A stretch of 11,480 nucleotides of DNA, taken from contig CAMAUB010000026.1 in assembly GCA_945861315.1 (NCBI GenBank), positions 1 to 11,480 on the forward strand. Direction: 5' to 3'. A program made the translations under genes and the position numbers. The notes beneath the pieces are model-generated. The model did no database searches and was not told the origin of the DNA. It saw only the letters and a program-made list of their open reading frames with translations. The DNA comes from Chlamydia trachomatis. GTDB lineage: Bacteria; Chlamydiota; Chlamydiia; Chlamydiales; JAAKFR01. Shown here one piece after another: positions 5,923 through 11,480 of this stretch (positions within the stretch are counted from its first letter, which is position 1; the number at the start of each line of letters is the position of its first letter).

Positions 5923-6828
5923 ATGCAAAAACAAAAATTGAGCCTATCAACATTTGTTGACCTAACTCGCTTTGAAATGACACTCTTCGGTCTTCCATTT
6001 ATTCTTGTGGGAGCTTTGCTTCCACTGGCAAATTTTGATTTTCTTCTAACGCTTGGAACGAGTGATTTTTTGCGCTGTTTATGGATTTTGCCTGCATTTT
6101 TGACAGCACGCATCTCAGGTATGGCGTTCAATCAATTGATTGATAGAGCAATTGATGCCAAAAATCCGCGAACAAGTGAGCGAGCATTGCCATCTGGACG
6201 TGCAACCGCTGTGCAAGCGCGCCTAATTGCTTGGGGCTCTCTTGCTACATTTATTCTGATCTGCTCTCAGATCAATGCGCTATGCTTTTGGCTCTCACCG
6301 CTTGCTGCGGCATTGATCTATCTCTACTCATATACAAAACGTTTTACTTCTTTCTGCCATTTGGTTTTGGGATCGATTCATTTGCTTGGCCCCTTAATGG
6401 CTTCCATTGCTGTGTGTGGAAAGTTTACTATTGGCCCTCTCTTTTTAGGTGCAGCAGCCTCTTTATCGATTGCTGGAAATGACATTGTTTGGGCAATTCA
6501 AGATTTCTTTTTTGACAAGAGGCATCATCTACATAGCATACCAACACGGTTTGGGATAAAAAAGAGTTTGCGCATTGCTCAACTTCTTCATGCGCTTTGT
6601 GTGGTAATGCTCGTGATTGCTGGTTATAAATCTGGGCTGCATATGATCTATCTTGTGGCACCCATTTTAGTGACTCTGCTCTTTTTGGATTTTCATGGAA
6701 AAGTAGCTCAGTTAGCATATCAGCCAACTGAGGTTGCAAGGCTAACACCGCTGTTTTTCAAGTGCAATGTGTCTGCCTCTCTTTTAACTCTTCTCTTTTT
6801 CTTCATAGGGGTTGTATGGGCCGCTTAG
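5923..6828 (+). CDS. ubiA: UbiA-family prenyltransferase (likely MqnP role)
   Basis: This integral membrane aromatic prenyltransferase transfers a polyprenyl chain to a ring acceptor. Its 301 residues contain about eight to nine hydrophobic helices and the two Asp-rich sites of the family. The first is N70-Q-L-I-D74-R-A-I-D78, followed by N81-P-R-T-S-E-R-A-L-P-S-G-R. The second is N186-D187-I-V-W-A-I-Q-D194-F-F-F-D198, followed by S205-I-P-T-R-F-G. ATG 5923 is preferred to the in-frame ATG at 5905 because AAGGA at 5909-5913 is 9 nt upstream of it. Chlamydiae that have been studied make menaquinone by the futalosine pathway. There the UbiA homologue is thought to prenylate dihydroxynaphthoate (MqnP) rather than 4-hydroxybenzoate, and the adjacent UbiX fits this. 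The acceptor specificity cannot be read from the sequence. Confidence 0.92.
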   Translation: MQKQKLSLSTFVDLTRFEMTLFGLPFILVGALLPLANFDFLLTLGTSDFLRCLWILPAFLTARISGMAFNQLIDRAIDAKNPRTSERALPSGRATAVQARLIAWGSLATFILICSQINALCFWLSPLAAALIYLYSYTKRFTSFCHLVLGSIHLLGPLMASIAVCGKFTIGPLFLGAAASLSIAGNDIVWAIQDFFFDKRHHLHSIPTRFGIKKSLRIAQLLHALCVVMLVIAGYKSGLHMIYLVAPILVTLLFLDFHGKVAQLAYQPTEVARLTPLFFKCNVSASLLTLLFFFIGVVWAA

Positions 6829-7403
6829 TTGTTGGAGTTTCAGGAGCCTCAGGTATTGTCTTGGCACATCGACTGATCTCAGTTGTTGAGTGTGAAGTAG
6901 ATCTTGTTATGACGCCAAGTGCTCTTTATACGGCAAGTCTTGAGATGGGGCGTGAATATGCAACGGCTAAGCGCTTTGTTGATTCACTGTCGAAAAAGGT
7001 GAAGCTGCATGCGATCAATGATCTAGGGGCTGGTATTGCCAGTGGCTCGTATCCGACAGTTGGGATGGTAATTATTCCCTGCAGTATGACAACTGTGGCA
7101 GCTATAGCAATGGGGCTTGGAGACAATTGTCTTAGGCGTGCAGCTGATGTGACTTTAAAAGAGCGTCGTCCTTTGATTATTGTTCCAAGAGAGTCTCCTT
7201 TAGCGGAGATTCATCTTGAAAATTTGCTTAAACTAACAAAGAGGGGAGCTACCATTGTTCCTCCCATGCCTGCTTGGTATACCAATCCTCAGACAATAGA
7301 GGATGTAGAAAATTTTATTGTCGGTAAAGTTCTAGATGCTCTTAAGATGGACCACTCGCTTTATCCGCGATGGCGGCACGAGGAGCCCCTTGTTTCCCAT
7401 TGA
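6816..7403 (+). CDS. ubiX: UbiX-type flavin prenyltransferase
   Basis: UbiX joins dimethylallyl phosphate to FMN to make prenylated FMN, the cofactor of UbiD-type decarboxylases. The 195-residue product has the FMN-binding V6-G-V-S-G-A-S-G13 loop, M32-T-P-S, P88-C-S-M-T-T-V-A-A-I-A-x-G and V123-P-R-E-S-P-L, and its length is close to the usual 190. The frame is open upstream to 6762, but ATG 6816 begins exactly at the conserved N-terminus and has AGGGG at 6807-6811. It overlaps the ubiA stop by 13 bp, so the pair is co-translated. In a futalosine menaquinone pathway the partner would be a UbiD-like decarboxylase (MqnL type), which is not in this window. The last 62 bp run antisense to the end of the yitT-like gene. 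Confidence 0.94.
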   Translation: MGRLVVGVSGASGIVLAHRLISVVECEVDLVMTPSALYTASLEMGREYATAKRFVDSLSKKVKLHAINDLGAGIASGSYPTVGMVIIPCSMTTVAAIAMGLGDNCLRRAADVTLKERRPLIIVPRESPLAEIHLENLLKLTKRGATIVPPMPAWYTNPQTIEDVENFIVGKVLDALKMDHSLYPRWRHEEPLVSH

Positions 7404-8271
7404 TCACCTCATGTAGGTTTTCAATGGCAATAAAGGCTTCAGGATCTTCTCTATGAATGATCTCCTTGAGCTCAGCTAATTGTAGACGTTCGACAACAAT
7501 ATAGAGAATTTCACGCGTATCGCCTGTATAACCACCTCGTCCATACATCACTGTGAGTCCAACGCCTAGCTCTTCCATCAAAATTTCAGCAAGATGTTGT
7601 GGGTTTGCAGAGATAATCATGACGGATTTTGTGTCTTCAAAACCAACAATGACCATATCCATCACCCTAGTTGCGACGACATAGGTCATGAGGGAGAGAA
7701 AGGCTGTGTGCCAGTTTTTGTAGACAAATCCAGCTAGAATAAAGATAAGAATATTGGAAGCTAAGATGACCTGGCCTACAGAAAAACCACGCTTGCGGTT
7801 GATGATGATTCCCATGATCTCGGTACCATCTGTCGATCCACCACTTCTAATGATTATTCCAGAGCCAAGCCCAAGTACAAATCCACCAAGAACAATGACC
7901 TCAAGGTCATTGGCTTCAAATGTAAAATGTTCAAAATGAAACCAATAAGGGAGCCAAAAGAAGAGGAGAAGCCAGATAGCAAAAAGGCAAAGAGCAGTTA
8001 ACATTTGGATGACAAAGTGCTTTCCAATCTGCTTAAAGGCTAGAAGTACAAAAGGGAGGTTGAAGATGACAAGATAGTAGGGCAAAAGGTGTGATTTGGT
8101 CAAATGTGCGGCCATCATCGATACTCCAACAATACCGCCGTCGACGAGCTCATTTGGAACGAGGATTGCCTCGATTGCCAAAGCGTCTAAAAAACTGCCT
8201 ATAATCATCCAAAAAAAGGTTTTAAGGTAGTATTTACCGAAACGATATTGTGATGCTGAGGATGAGTGCAT
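7342..8271 (-). CDS. YitT family membrane protein with DUF2179 domain
   Basis: The 309-residue protein has five or six membrane helices (about 17-215) and a soluble C-terminal DUF2179 domain (about 215-293). YitT-family marks are A32-I-E-A-I-L-V-P-N near the first helix, D44-G-G-I-V-G-V-S and the G144-G-S-T-D-G-T-E-I loop. The C-terminal domain shows G244-R-G-G-Y-T-G and R274-E-D-P-E-A-F-I-x-I. The family is widespread and its transport substrate is unknown. ATG 8271 has AAGGG about 6 nt upstream. The last 20 residues after the DUF2179 core look like a non-conserved tail encoded antisense to the ubiX end. An intrinsic terminator upstream separates it from the tRNA genes, so it needs its own promoter or read-through. 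Confidence 0.9.
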   Translation of the reverse strand: MHSSSASQYRFGKYYLKTFFWMIIGSFLDALAIEAILVPNELVDGGIVGVSMMAAHLTKSHLLPYYLVIFNLPFVLLAFKQIGKHFVIQMLTALCLFAIWLLLFFWLPYWFHFEHFTFEANDLEVIVLGGFVLGLGSGIIIRSGGSTDGTEIMGIIINRKRGFSVGQVILASNILIFILAGFVYKNWHTAFLSLMTYVVATRVMDMVIVGFEDTKSVMIISANPQHLAEILMEELGVGLTVMYGRGGYTGDTREILYIVVERLQLAELKEIIHREDPEAFIAIENLHEVINGKQGAPRAAIADKASGPS

Positions 8272-8302
8272 AGACTACCCTTGTACTTAAAAGGGGATAA
8301 AG

Positions 8303-8340
8303 GAAAAAAGGCTACAACACTTTACTAAAAGTGTTTGTAG
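8303..8340 (-). terminator. Intrinsic terminator of the tRNA-Val/Asp unit
   Basis: On the minus strand, three bases after the tRNA-Asp 3' end, CTACAA(A)CACTTT pairs with AAAGTGTTGTAG around the loop TAGT, with a single bulged A. The hairpin is followed by CCTTTTTTCC. This is a normal rho-independent terminator ending the two-tRNA transcript. Confidence 0.85.
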
Positions 8341-8342
8341 TT

Positions 8343-8416
8343 CGCGGGAGACGGGGCTCGAACCCGCAACTTCCGCCGTGACAGGGCGGTGCTCTAACCA
8401 ATTGAACTACTCCCGC
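8343..8416 (-). tRNA. tRNA-Asp (anticodon GUC)
   Basis: The cloverleaf is complete: acceptor stem GCGGGAG/CTCCCGC, anticodon stem CCGCC/GGCGG around CTGTCAC with anticodon GTC, T loop TTCGAGC, and discriminator G as expected for Asp. CCA is not encoded. It lies 8 nt downstream of tRNA-Val and is followed at once by the terminator. Confidence 0.96.
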
Positions 8417-8424
8417 ATGATCGA

Positions 8425-8496
8425 TGGGCGCAAAAGGGATCGAACCTATGACCGCCTGTGTGTAAGACAGATGCTCTACCGCTGAGCTATACGCCC
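8425..8496 (-). tRNA. tRNA-Val (anticodon UAC)
   Basis: The acceptor stem is GGGCGTA/TGCGCCC (one G-T pair). The anticodon stem TCTGT/ACAGG encloses CTTACAC with anticodon TAC. The D arm TAGCTCAGCGGTAGAGCA and T loop TTCGATC are standard, and the discriminator is A. CCA is not encoded. It is the first gene of a two-tRNA transcript. Confidence 0.96.
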
Positions 8497-8513
8497 TCTC
8501 ATGAAGATTGAGC

Positions 8514-8542
8514 AGCATAACTCGACTAAGAATTTCTTACAA
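8514..8542 (-). promoter_or_regulatory. Predicted promoter of the tRNA-Val/Asp unit
   Basis: On the minus strand TTGTAA (8537-8542) and TATGCT (8514-8519) are exactly 17 bp apart, between the surE stop and tRNA-Val. The predicted start leaves a leader of roughly 10 nt before the mature tRNA. Confidence 0.6.
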
Positions 8543-9337
8543 CTAGTTCTTCTTTAAAAAAAAAGATTCAAAGGTATTTTTTCTTGCGACCAGCTCTTTA
8601 TGATTCGTAAGATCAATAACCTGAATAGGAACGGCTGTCATATACCCCTTTTTTAAATAAGCAATATCGCAGTTATCTTCTTCTTCAAGCTCCTCTGGTT
8701 TTCCTCCCATCCAATAACTTGAGCCAGCGGTGCTCTCTAAGTGAAGATAGGGATTTTCGGTCCATCGACCCTTTCCTTGGCGGGTAAGGCGAAAACCTTT
8801 CACTTCATCTTGGGCGACATGGGGGAAATTGATGTTAAGAAAACTACCAGCTGGAAATGGGTGTTCAAAGACATAGATCATCACTTGTTCAATATATTTT
8901 TCAGCAACGTGAAAATTTGGATTTTGTCCATTTTCACAGGAAAAGGCAACTCCTGGGATACCTCGTAGCGTGGCTTCAATGACAGCACCAACAGTTCCTG
9001 AATAGAGGACATTTCGCCCTGCATTTGAGCCAGCATTGATTCCTGAGATGACAAAGTCGGGCTGCTTTTTCAAAATCATCCTCTCTCCTATCTTGACGCA
9101 GTCAGCAGGCGTTCCATCAACGCTCCAAGCGGGCGTTTGCATTTCCCAATTAACTTCTTGAACATGGATAGGGCGATCCCATGTGACGGCAACACCAGAT
9201 CCAGATCGCTCTGAGGGTGGAGCGATGATCGCTAGATCGGCAAAATCTGCTTTATGCAGAGCTTTCCAAAGATAATAGATGCCTGGGGCATAGATTCCAT
9301 CATCATTTGTCAATAAAATAAGGGGGCGTTTATTCAT
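8543..9337 (-). CDS. surE: 5'/3'-nucleotidase SurE
   Basis: SurE is a metal-dependent nucleoside monophosphate phosphatase linked to stationary-phase survival and nucleotide pool control in the cytosol. The 264-residue product has the N-terminal L-L-T-N-D12-D13-G motif, S45-G-S-G-V-A, G75-T-P-A-D-C-V and S98-G-I-N101-x-G-x-N-x-G, followed by Y112-S-G-T-V-G-A-x-x-E. The metal ligands Asp12, Asp13, Ser45 and Asn101 are all present, so it should be active. Only 16 bp separate it from the upstream TIKI-like gene on the same strand, so it is probably read from that operon. The ribosome binding site is weak. In C. trachomatis I recall surE directly beside ubiA; here yitT and two tRNAs lie between surE and ubiX. 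Confidence 0.95.
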   Translation of the reverse strand: MNKRPLILLTNDDGIYAPGIYYLWKALHKADFADLAIIAPPSERSGSGVAVTWDRPIHVQEVNWEMQTPAWSVDGTPADCVKIGERMILKKQPDFVISGINAGSNAGRNVLYSGTVGAVIEATLRGIPGVAFSCENGQNPNFHVAEKYIEQVMIYVFEHPFPAGSFLNINFPHVAQDEVKGFRLTRQGKGRWTENPYLHLESTAGSSYWMGGKPEELEEEDNCDIAYLKKGYMTAVPIQVIDLTNHKELVARKNTFESFFLKKN

Positions 9338-9353
9338 AGCTGATACTCTAAAC

Positions 9354-11054
9354 TCAATCGATTATAAAATCACCTGCGATTTCTCTTTTGTCACGTCCAT
9401 CCAGGACATGAAAAAAACGGATTCTCTTGAGCATAATAGGGGAGAGCTGGCCAATTGGAAGATAGGTTAGCTTTCGCCCAAATCGAGAGGCAAATCCCTT
9501 TAAGCGGATGGATGGAGGTTTGTTGGCAACATAGACAACAACAGGATCTGTTGCATATTCGATAGCAGCCATGAGAAGAACCTCAGCCTTACTGTGACAT
9601 CCAAAGTAGTCTTTATCACTCCAGATATTGTAGAGACGCCCAGGAGGGGAGGTGAGCATTAATCCTCCATATTCACAGCGACAAATGCCTGGGCCAACAA
9701 TATTTTCATTCATAGGTGTGGCATAAAATGCCATATCTGACTCTTGATCATGCTCACCTAGCCATGTGGTCTTCCAAAAAAAACGTTCCTCCTCATCTTC
9801 ATCGAAAATAATGACAACACTGCTTGAAGGCTCTTTTATCCGTCCACGCACTTTGACATAGAGTTTATGTTCAAACCAGTGGCGAATTGTGTCGCGTGTA
9901 TCAATGCCATCTTCTAGACTTGTTGTAAATGGTATTGTGTGCGCCATCTGATCAGACTGAATCCTACTGCCTTTTTTCTTCAAAAAATCACCAAAATTTT
10001 CAATAATCAAATCTTCTGGAGGGTGAGAACAGATGCTAAAGGAAGAGGGATTAAAGAAAAAATGCTCTCCTTTTTTTGTCTTTTTTTTCAGTTTAAACTT
10101 TAACTGCCTTGATGCTCCCCAAATCTGCTCAGCAGTAAGGTCAAGTTGAGGGAGATTGTCGATGTTTTTCAAAAATGGGCAGTTCGTTGCCAGCTCCCAA
10201 ACATCACGAGCATAGCTATGATTAACACATCCCCTAGCACCCATGAGAATCTCATAAAGATCAGGCATAAGCCTACCGCCTATCAACGCATAGTTACGCA
10301 CAAACTTCATCATATTACGAAGATTGTAGCTAGGAAAAGGGAGTGTTGCTGCCTCCTTGTAGAGGGTATAGATCAGTTGTTGTCGATCAAGCAGTTCTGC
10401 AGGAGCCTGCCTCCACTGTTCATAAGCCAATGTAAAATAGCCGCACTCTGCCATCGCTTCTCTACACGCTTTTTCTGTCAATGTTGCAAGCGTTGCATCT
10501 CTTTTTTCGAAAGAGATCTTGTGAAAAGACTCTCTTTTGACAAGCTCCATGATGCGATGAACATGAAAAAAGCCCCCAACAAAAAAAACGCGCTCATGTT
10601 GCAAAGAGAGCTCTTTTAAACGGCGAGCCATGTACAGCTCCCTTTGGTCATCAAGTGCAAGTTTTTGAGGAAGATTTCTTAGATAAGCATTATAGTAAGC
10701 ATCAAATCCAATGTGGACAATTGAATAGGGATCAGCAATAGGCTCTCTCATTTCTGGATAACCGTGAACAGCCAAGTCAATGCAATAAGCATAAGCGCCA
10801 CACTCTTGTGCTGATCTAAGTGCCTCAAAGCAGGCGTCACACGGCTCAACCATGTAGTAGAGCTCTTCAGTAGATAGAATGGAGATATCAGGAAGTCTAG
10901 CAGTTGCTCTTAGAAAGGTCGCTTCCAAAGCTTCGGGAAGCTCCACAGCGACACAATCGGGCTTTATTTGCTTAAAAGCGAGCTTAGCCACCATTGCCGT
11001 TTCCATTTTATAGTGGAGTATTGCAAGTGCATGGATATTAGAATGTGTGAGCAA
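9354..11054 (-). CDS. TraB/GumN/TIKI-like domain protein, unknown function
   Basis: This is a 566-residue protein, not an assigned family to me. Residues 1-175 follow the TraB/PrgY/GumN-TIKI hydrolase plan. A first strand ends in S5-N-I-H8 (in place of G-x-x-H), then comes V35-A-V-E38-L-P-E, then R138-E-L-Y-M-A-R-R-L and V161-based G160/161-F-F-H164. These His, Glu and Arg positions are those expected for metal binding or catalysis. Residues 180-395 are helical with a basic linker (about 320-330). The C-terminal part has conserved-looking C458-R-C-E-Y-G-G, P470-P-G-R-L-Y-N-I-W-S-D-K-D-Y and S488-K-A-E-V-L-L-M-A-A. No membrane segment or signal peptide is seen. TTG 11054 is chosen because GGAGAAGAGG lies just upstream; TTG 11069 is also possible, and the next ATG (11006) would remove the first conserved His. 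It overlaps the end of the ATPase gene. Confidence 0.8.
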   Translation of the reverse strand: MLTHSNIHALAILHYKMETAMVAKLAFKQIKPDCVAVELPEALEATFLRATARLPDISILSTEELYYMVEPCDACFEALRSAQECGAYAYCIDLAVHGYPEMREPIADPYSIVHIGFDAYYNAYLRNLPQKLALDDQRELYMARRLKELSLQHERVFFVGGFFHVHRIMELVKRESFHKISFEKRDATLATLTEKACREAMAECGYFTLAYEQWRQAPAELLDRQQLIYTLYKEAATLPFPSYNLRNMMKFVRNYALIGGRLMPDLYEILMGARGCVNHSYARDVWELATNCPFLKNIDNLPQLDLTAEQIWGASRQLKFKLKKKTKKGEHFFFNPSSFSICSHPPEDLIIENFGDFLKKKGSRIQSDQMAHTIPFTTSLEDGIDTRDTIRHWFEHKLYVKVRGRIKEPSSSVVIIFDEDEEERFFWKTTWLGEHDQESDMAFYATPMNENIVGPGICRCEYGGLMLTSPPGRLYNIWSDKDYFGCHSKAEVLLMAAIEYATDPVVVYVANKPPSIRLKGFASRFGRKLTYLPIGQLSPIMLKRIRFFHVLDGRDKREIAGDFIID

Positions 11055-11480
11055 GAGCCTCTTCTCCAAGTGTCATTAAAATTGCTTGGCGAAGAAGCGC
11101 TTCAAACTCCCCCTTATCTCCGAGGCTTGCAATCCGCTTGGCTGCATATCTTGCAATGTTGATTCCATCGCGTACCGTGTAACTCTTTTGCTCAAAATGT
11201 GCTCTTTGCAAAAAATTCACCACATAGTTGAGGATCTCCTCTTTTACAAAAGGAAGATTCTCTTGTAAAATTCGTTTCTCCTCTTCAGCTTCTGGGAAGT
11301 CAAGAAAAATTTGTGGTTGTAAACGACTATGGATATACTCAGGAACTTCAAATGTTGAAGCATCATCATTCATTGTCACACAGATGCGAAAGTCAGGATG
11401 TGCTGGCACCTTCAATCCAGCCACAATTGACTCAATATAACGACGCGTATCCAAAAGGGGAGCCAAAGAGGCCCACGACT
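11038..11480 (-). CDS. MoxR-like AAA+ ATPase, C-terminal part (partial)
   Basis: Only the last 146 codons are inside the window; the frame is open through the right edge, so the Walker A and B motifs are missing from view. What is visible is the second half of an AAA+ module of the MoxR/AAA_5 type. There is an L-A-P-L-L-D-T-R-R segment, then H-P-D-F-R-I-C-V-T-M-N-D with the sensor-1 Asn, then V-P-E-Y-I-H-S-R-L-Q-P with the arginine-finger candidate, then the F-P-x-A-E-E-E-K-R-I-L link into the helical lid. MoxR ATPases act as chaperone-like remodelers, usually with a von Willebrand A-domain partner. The stop lies inside the start of the TIKI-like gene, so the two are translationally coupled. 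The TTG at 11466 is an internal codon, not the start. Confidence 0.88.
   Translation of the reverse strand, partial: SWASLAPLLDTRRYIESIVAGLKVPAHPDFRICVTMNDDASTFEVPEYIHSRLQPQIFLDFPEAEEEKRILQENLPFVKEEILNYVVNFLQRAHFEQKSYTVRDGINIARYAAKRIASLGDKGEFEALLRQAILMTLGEEALAHTF

Noticed and set aside
5879..5998. 40-residue N-terminal extension of the LOG-family protein
   Set aside because: It would be hydrophobic and antisense to the conserved ubiA N-terminus. Family members begin near ATG 5878.
6762..6815. 18-residue N-terminal extension of UbiX
   Set aside because: The conserved FMN-binding N-terminus starts right after ATG 6816, and the extension would lie within ubiA.
8312..8518. Open frame of 68 codons across the tRNA-Val/Asp region
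   Set aside because: It is read through the two tRNA genes and their terminator. Its translation is the well-known spurious tRNA-derived peptide type found in databases, not a protein gene.
10146..10619. 157-codon frame antisense to the TIKI-like gene
   Set aside because: It lies wholly inside a gene with conserved motifs, has an unlikely residue composition (rich in Cys, His and Ile) and no supporting signal. It is best explained as a shadow frame.
1..11480. CRISPR array, insertion sequence or riboswitch
   Set aside because: No spaced direct repeats, transposase frames, terminal inverted repeats or recognisable riboswitch leaders were seen. The gaps between genes are too short for most of these.

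Overview
The window looks like a piece of chromosome from a member of the Chlamydiota, most likely an environmental (Parachlamydia-, Waddlia- or Simkania-like) lineage rather than Chlamydia itself. The reasons are a ubiA-ubiX pair with surE nearby (as I recall, surE, ubiA and ubiX are direct neighbours in Chlamydia trachomatis), a protein that resembles the chlamydia-restricted DUF687 family, a moderately AT-rich and tightly packed gene layout with many short overlaps, and tRNA genes without an encoded CCA end. This assignment is an inference; no rRNA or marker gene is present to prove it.

Layout, left to right. Positions 1-1337 (+) hold a coiled-coil protein of unknown function, the tRNA adenosine deaminase gene tadA and a 76-residue protein, each overlapping the next. 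A rhomboid-family membrane protein follows on the minus strand (1312-1962). It appears to lack the catalytic serine and histidine. Diverging from it, pncB and pncA (2002-3986, +) overlap by ATGA and encode nicotinamide-to-nicotinate-mononucleotide salvage. A 34-bp near-perfect palindrome surrounds the pncA stop codon. Next are tRNA-Leu(UAA) with a good promoter, a DUF687-like gene and a LOG/TIGR00730-family gene, all on the minus strand (4072-5878).

After a short divergent intergenic region come ubiA and ubiX (5923-7403, +), whose most likely role in a chlamydia is menaquinone synthesis by the futalosine route. The ubiX end overlaps by 62 bp the end of a convergent YitT/DUF2179 membrane protein gene (7342-8271, -). 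A tRNA-Val/tRNA-Asp transcription unit (-) with its own promoter and intrinsic terminator sits between yitT and surE (8543-9337, -). Upstream of surE, on the same strand, are a 566-residue protein with a TraB/GumN/TIKI-type N-terminal domain and the C-terminal part of a MoxR-like AAA+ ATPase that runs off the right edge.

The most interesting parts are the ATPase plus TIKI-like gene pair, which may belong to a larger MoxR/vWA chaperone or conflict-type system continuing beyond the window, the apparent rhomboid pseudoprotease, the pncBA salvage module in a lineage whose studied members take NAD(+) from the host, the apparently leaderless pncBA transcript, and the palindrome at the end of pncA. 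Coding density is very high: no gene-free stretch exceeds about 300 bases, and the longest ones (3987-4193 and 8272-8542) are filled by tRNA genes and their signals.
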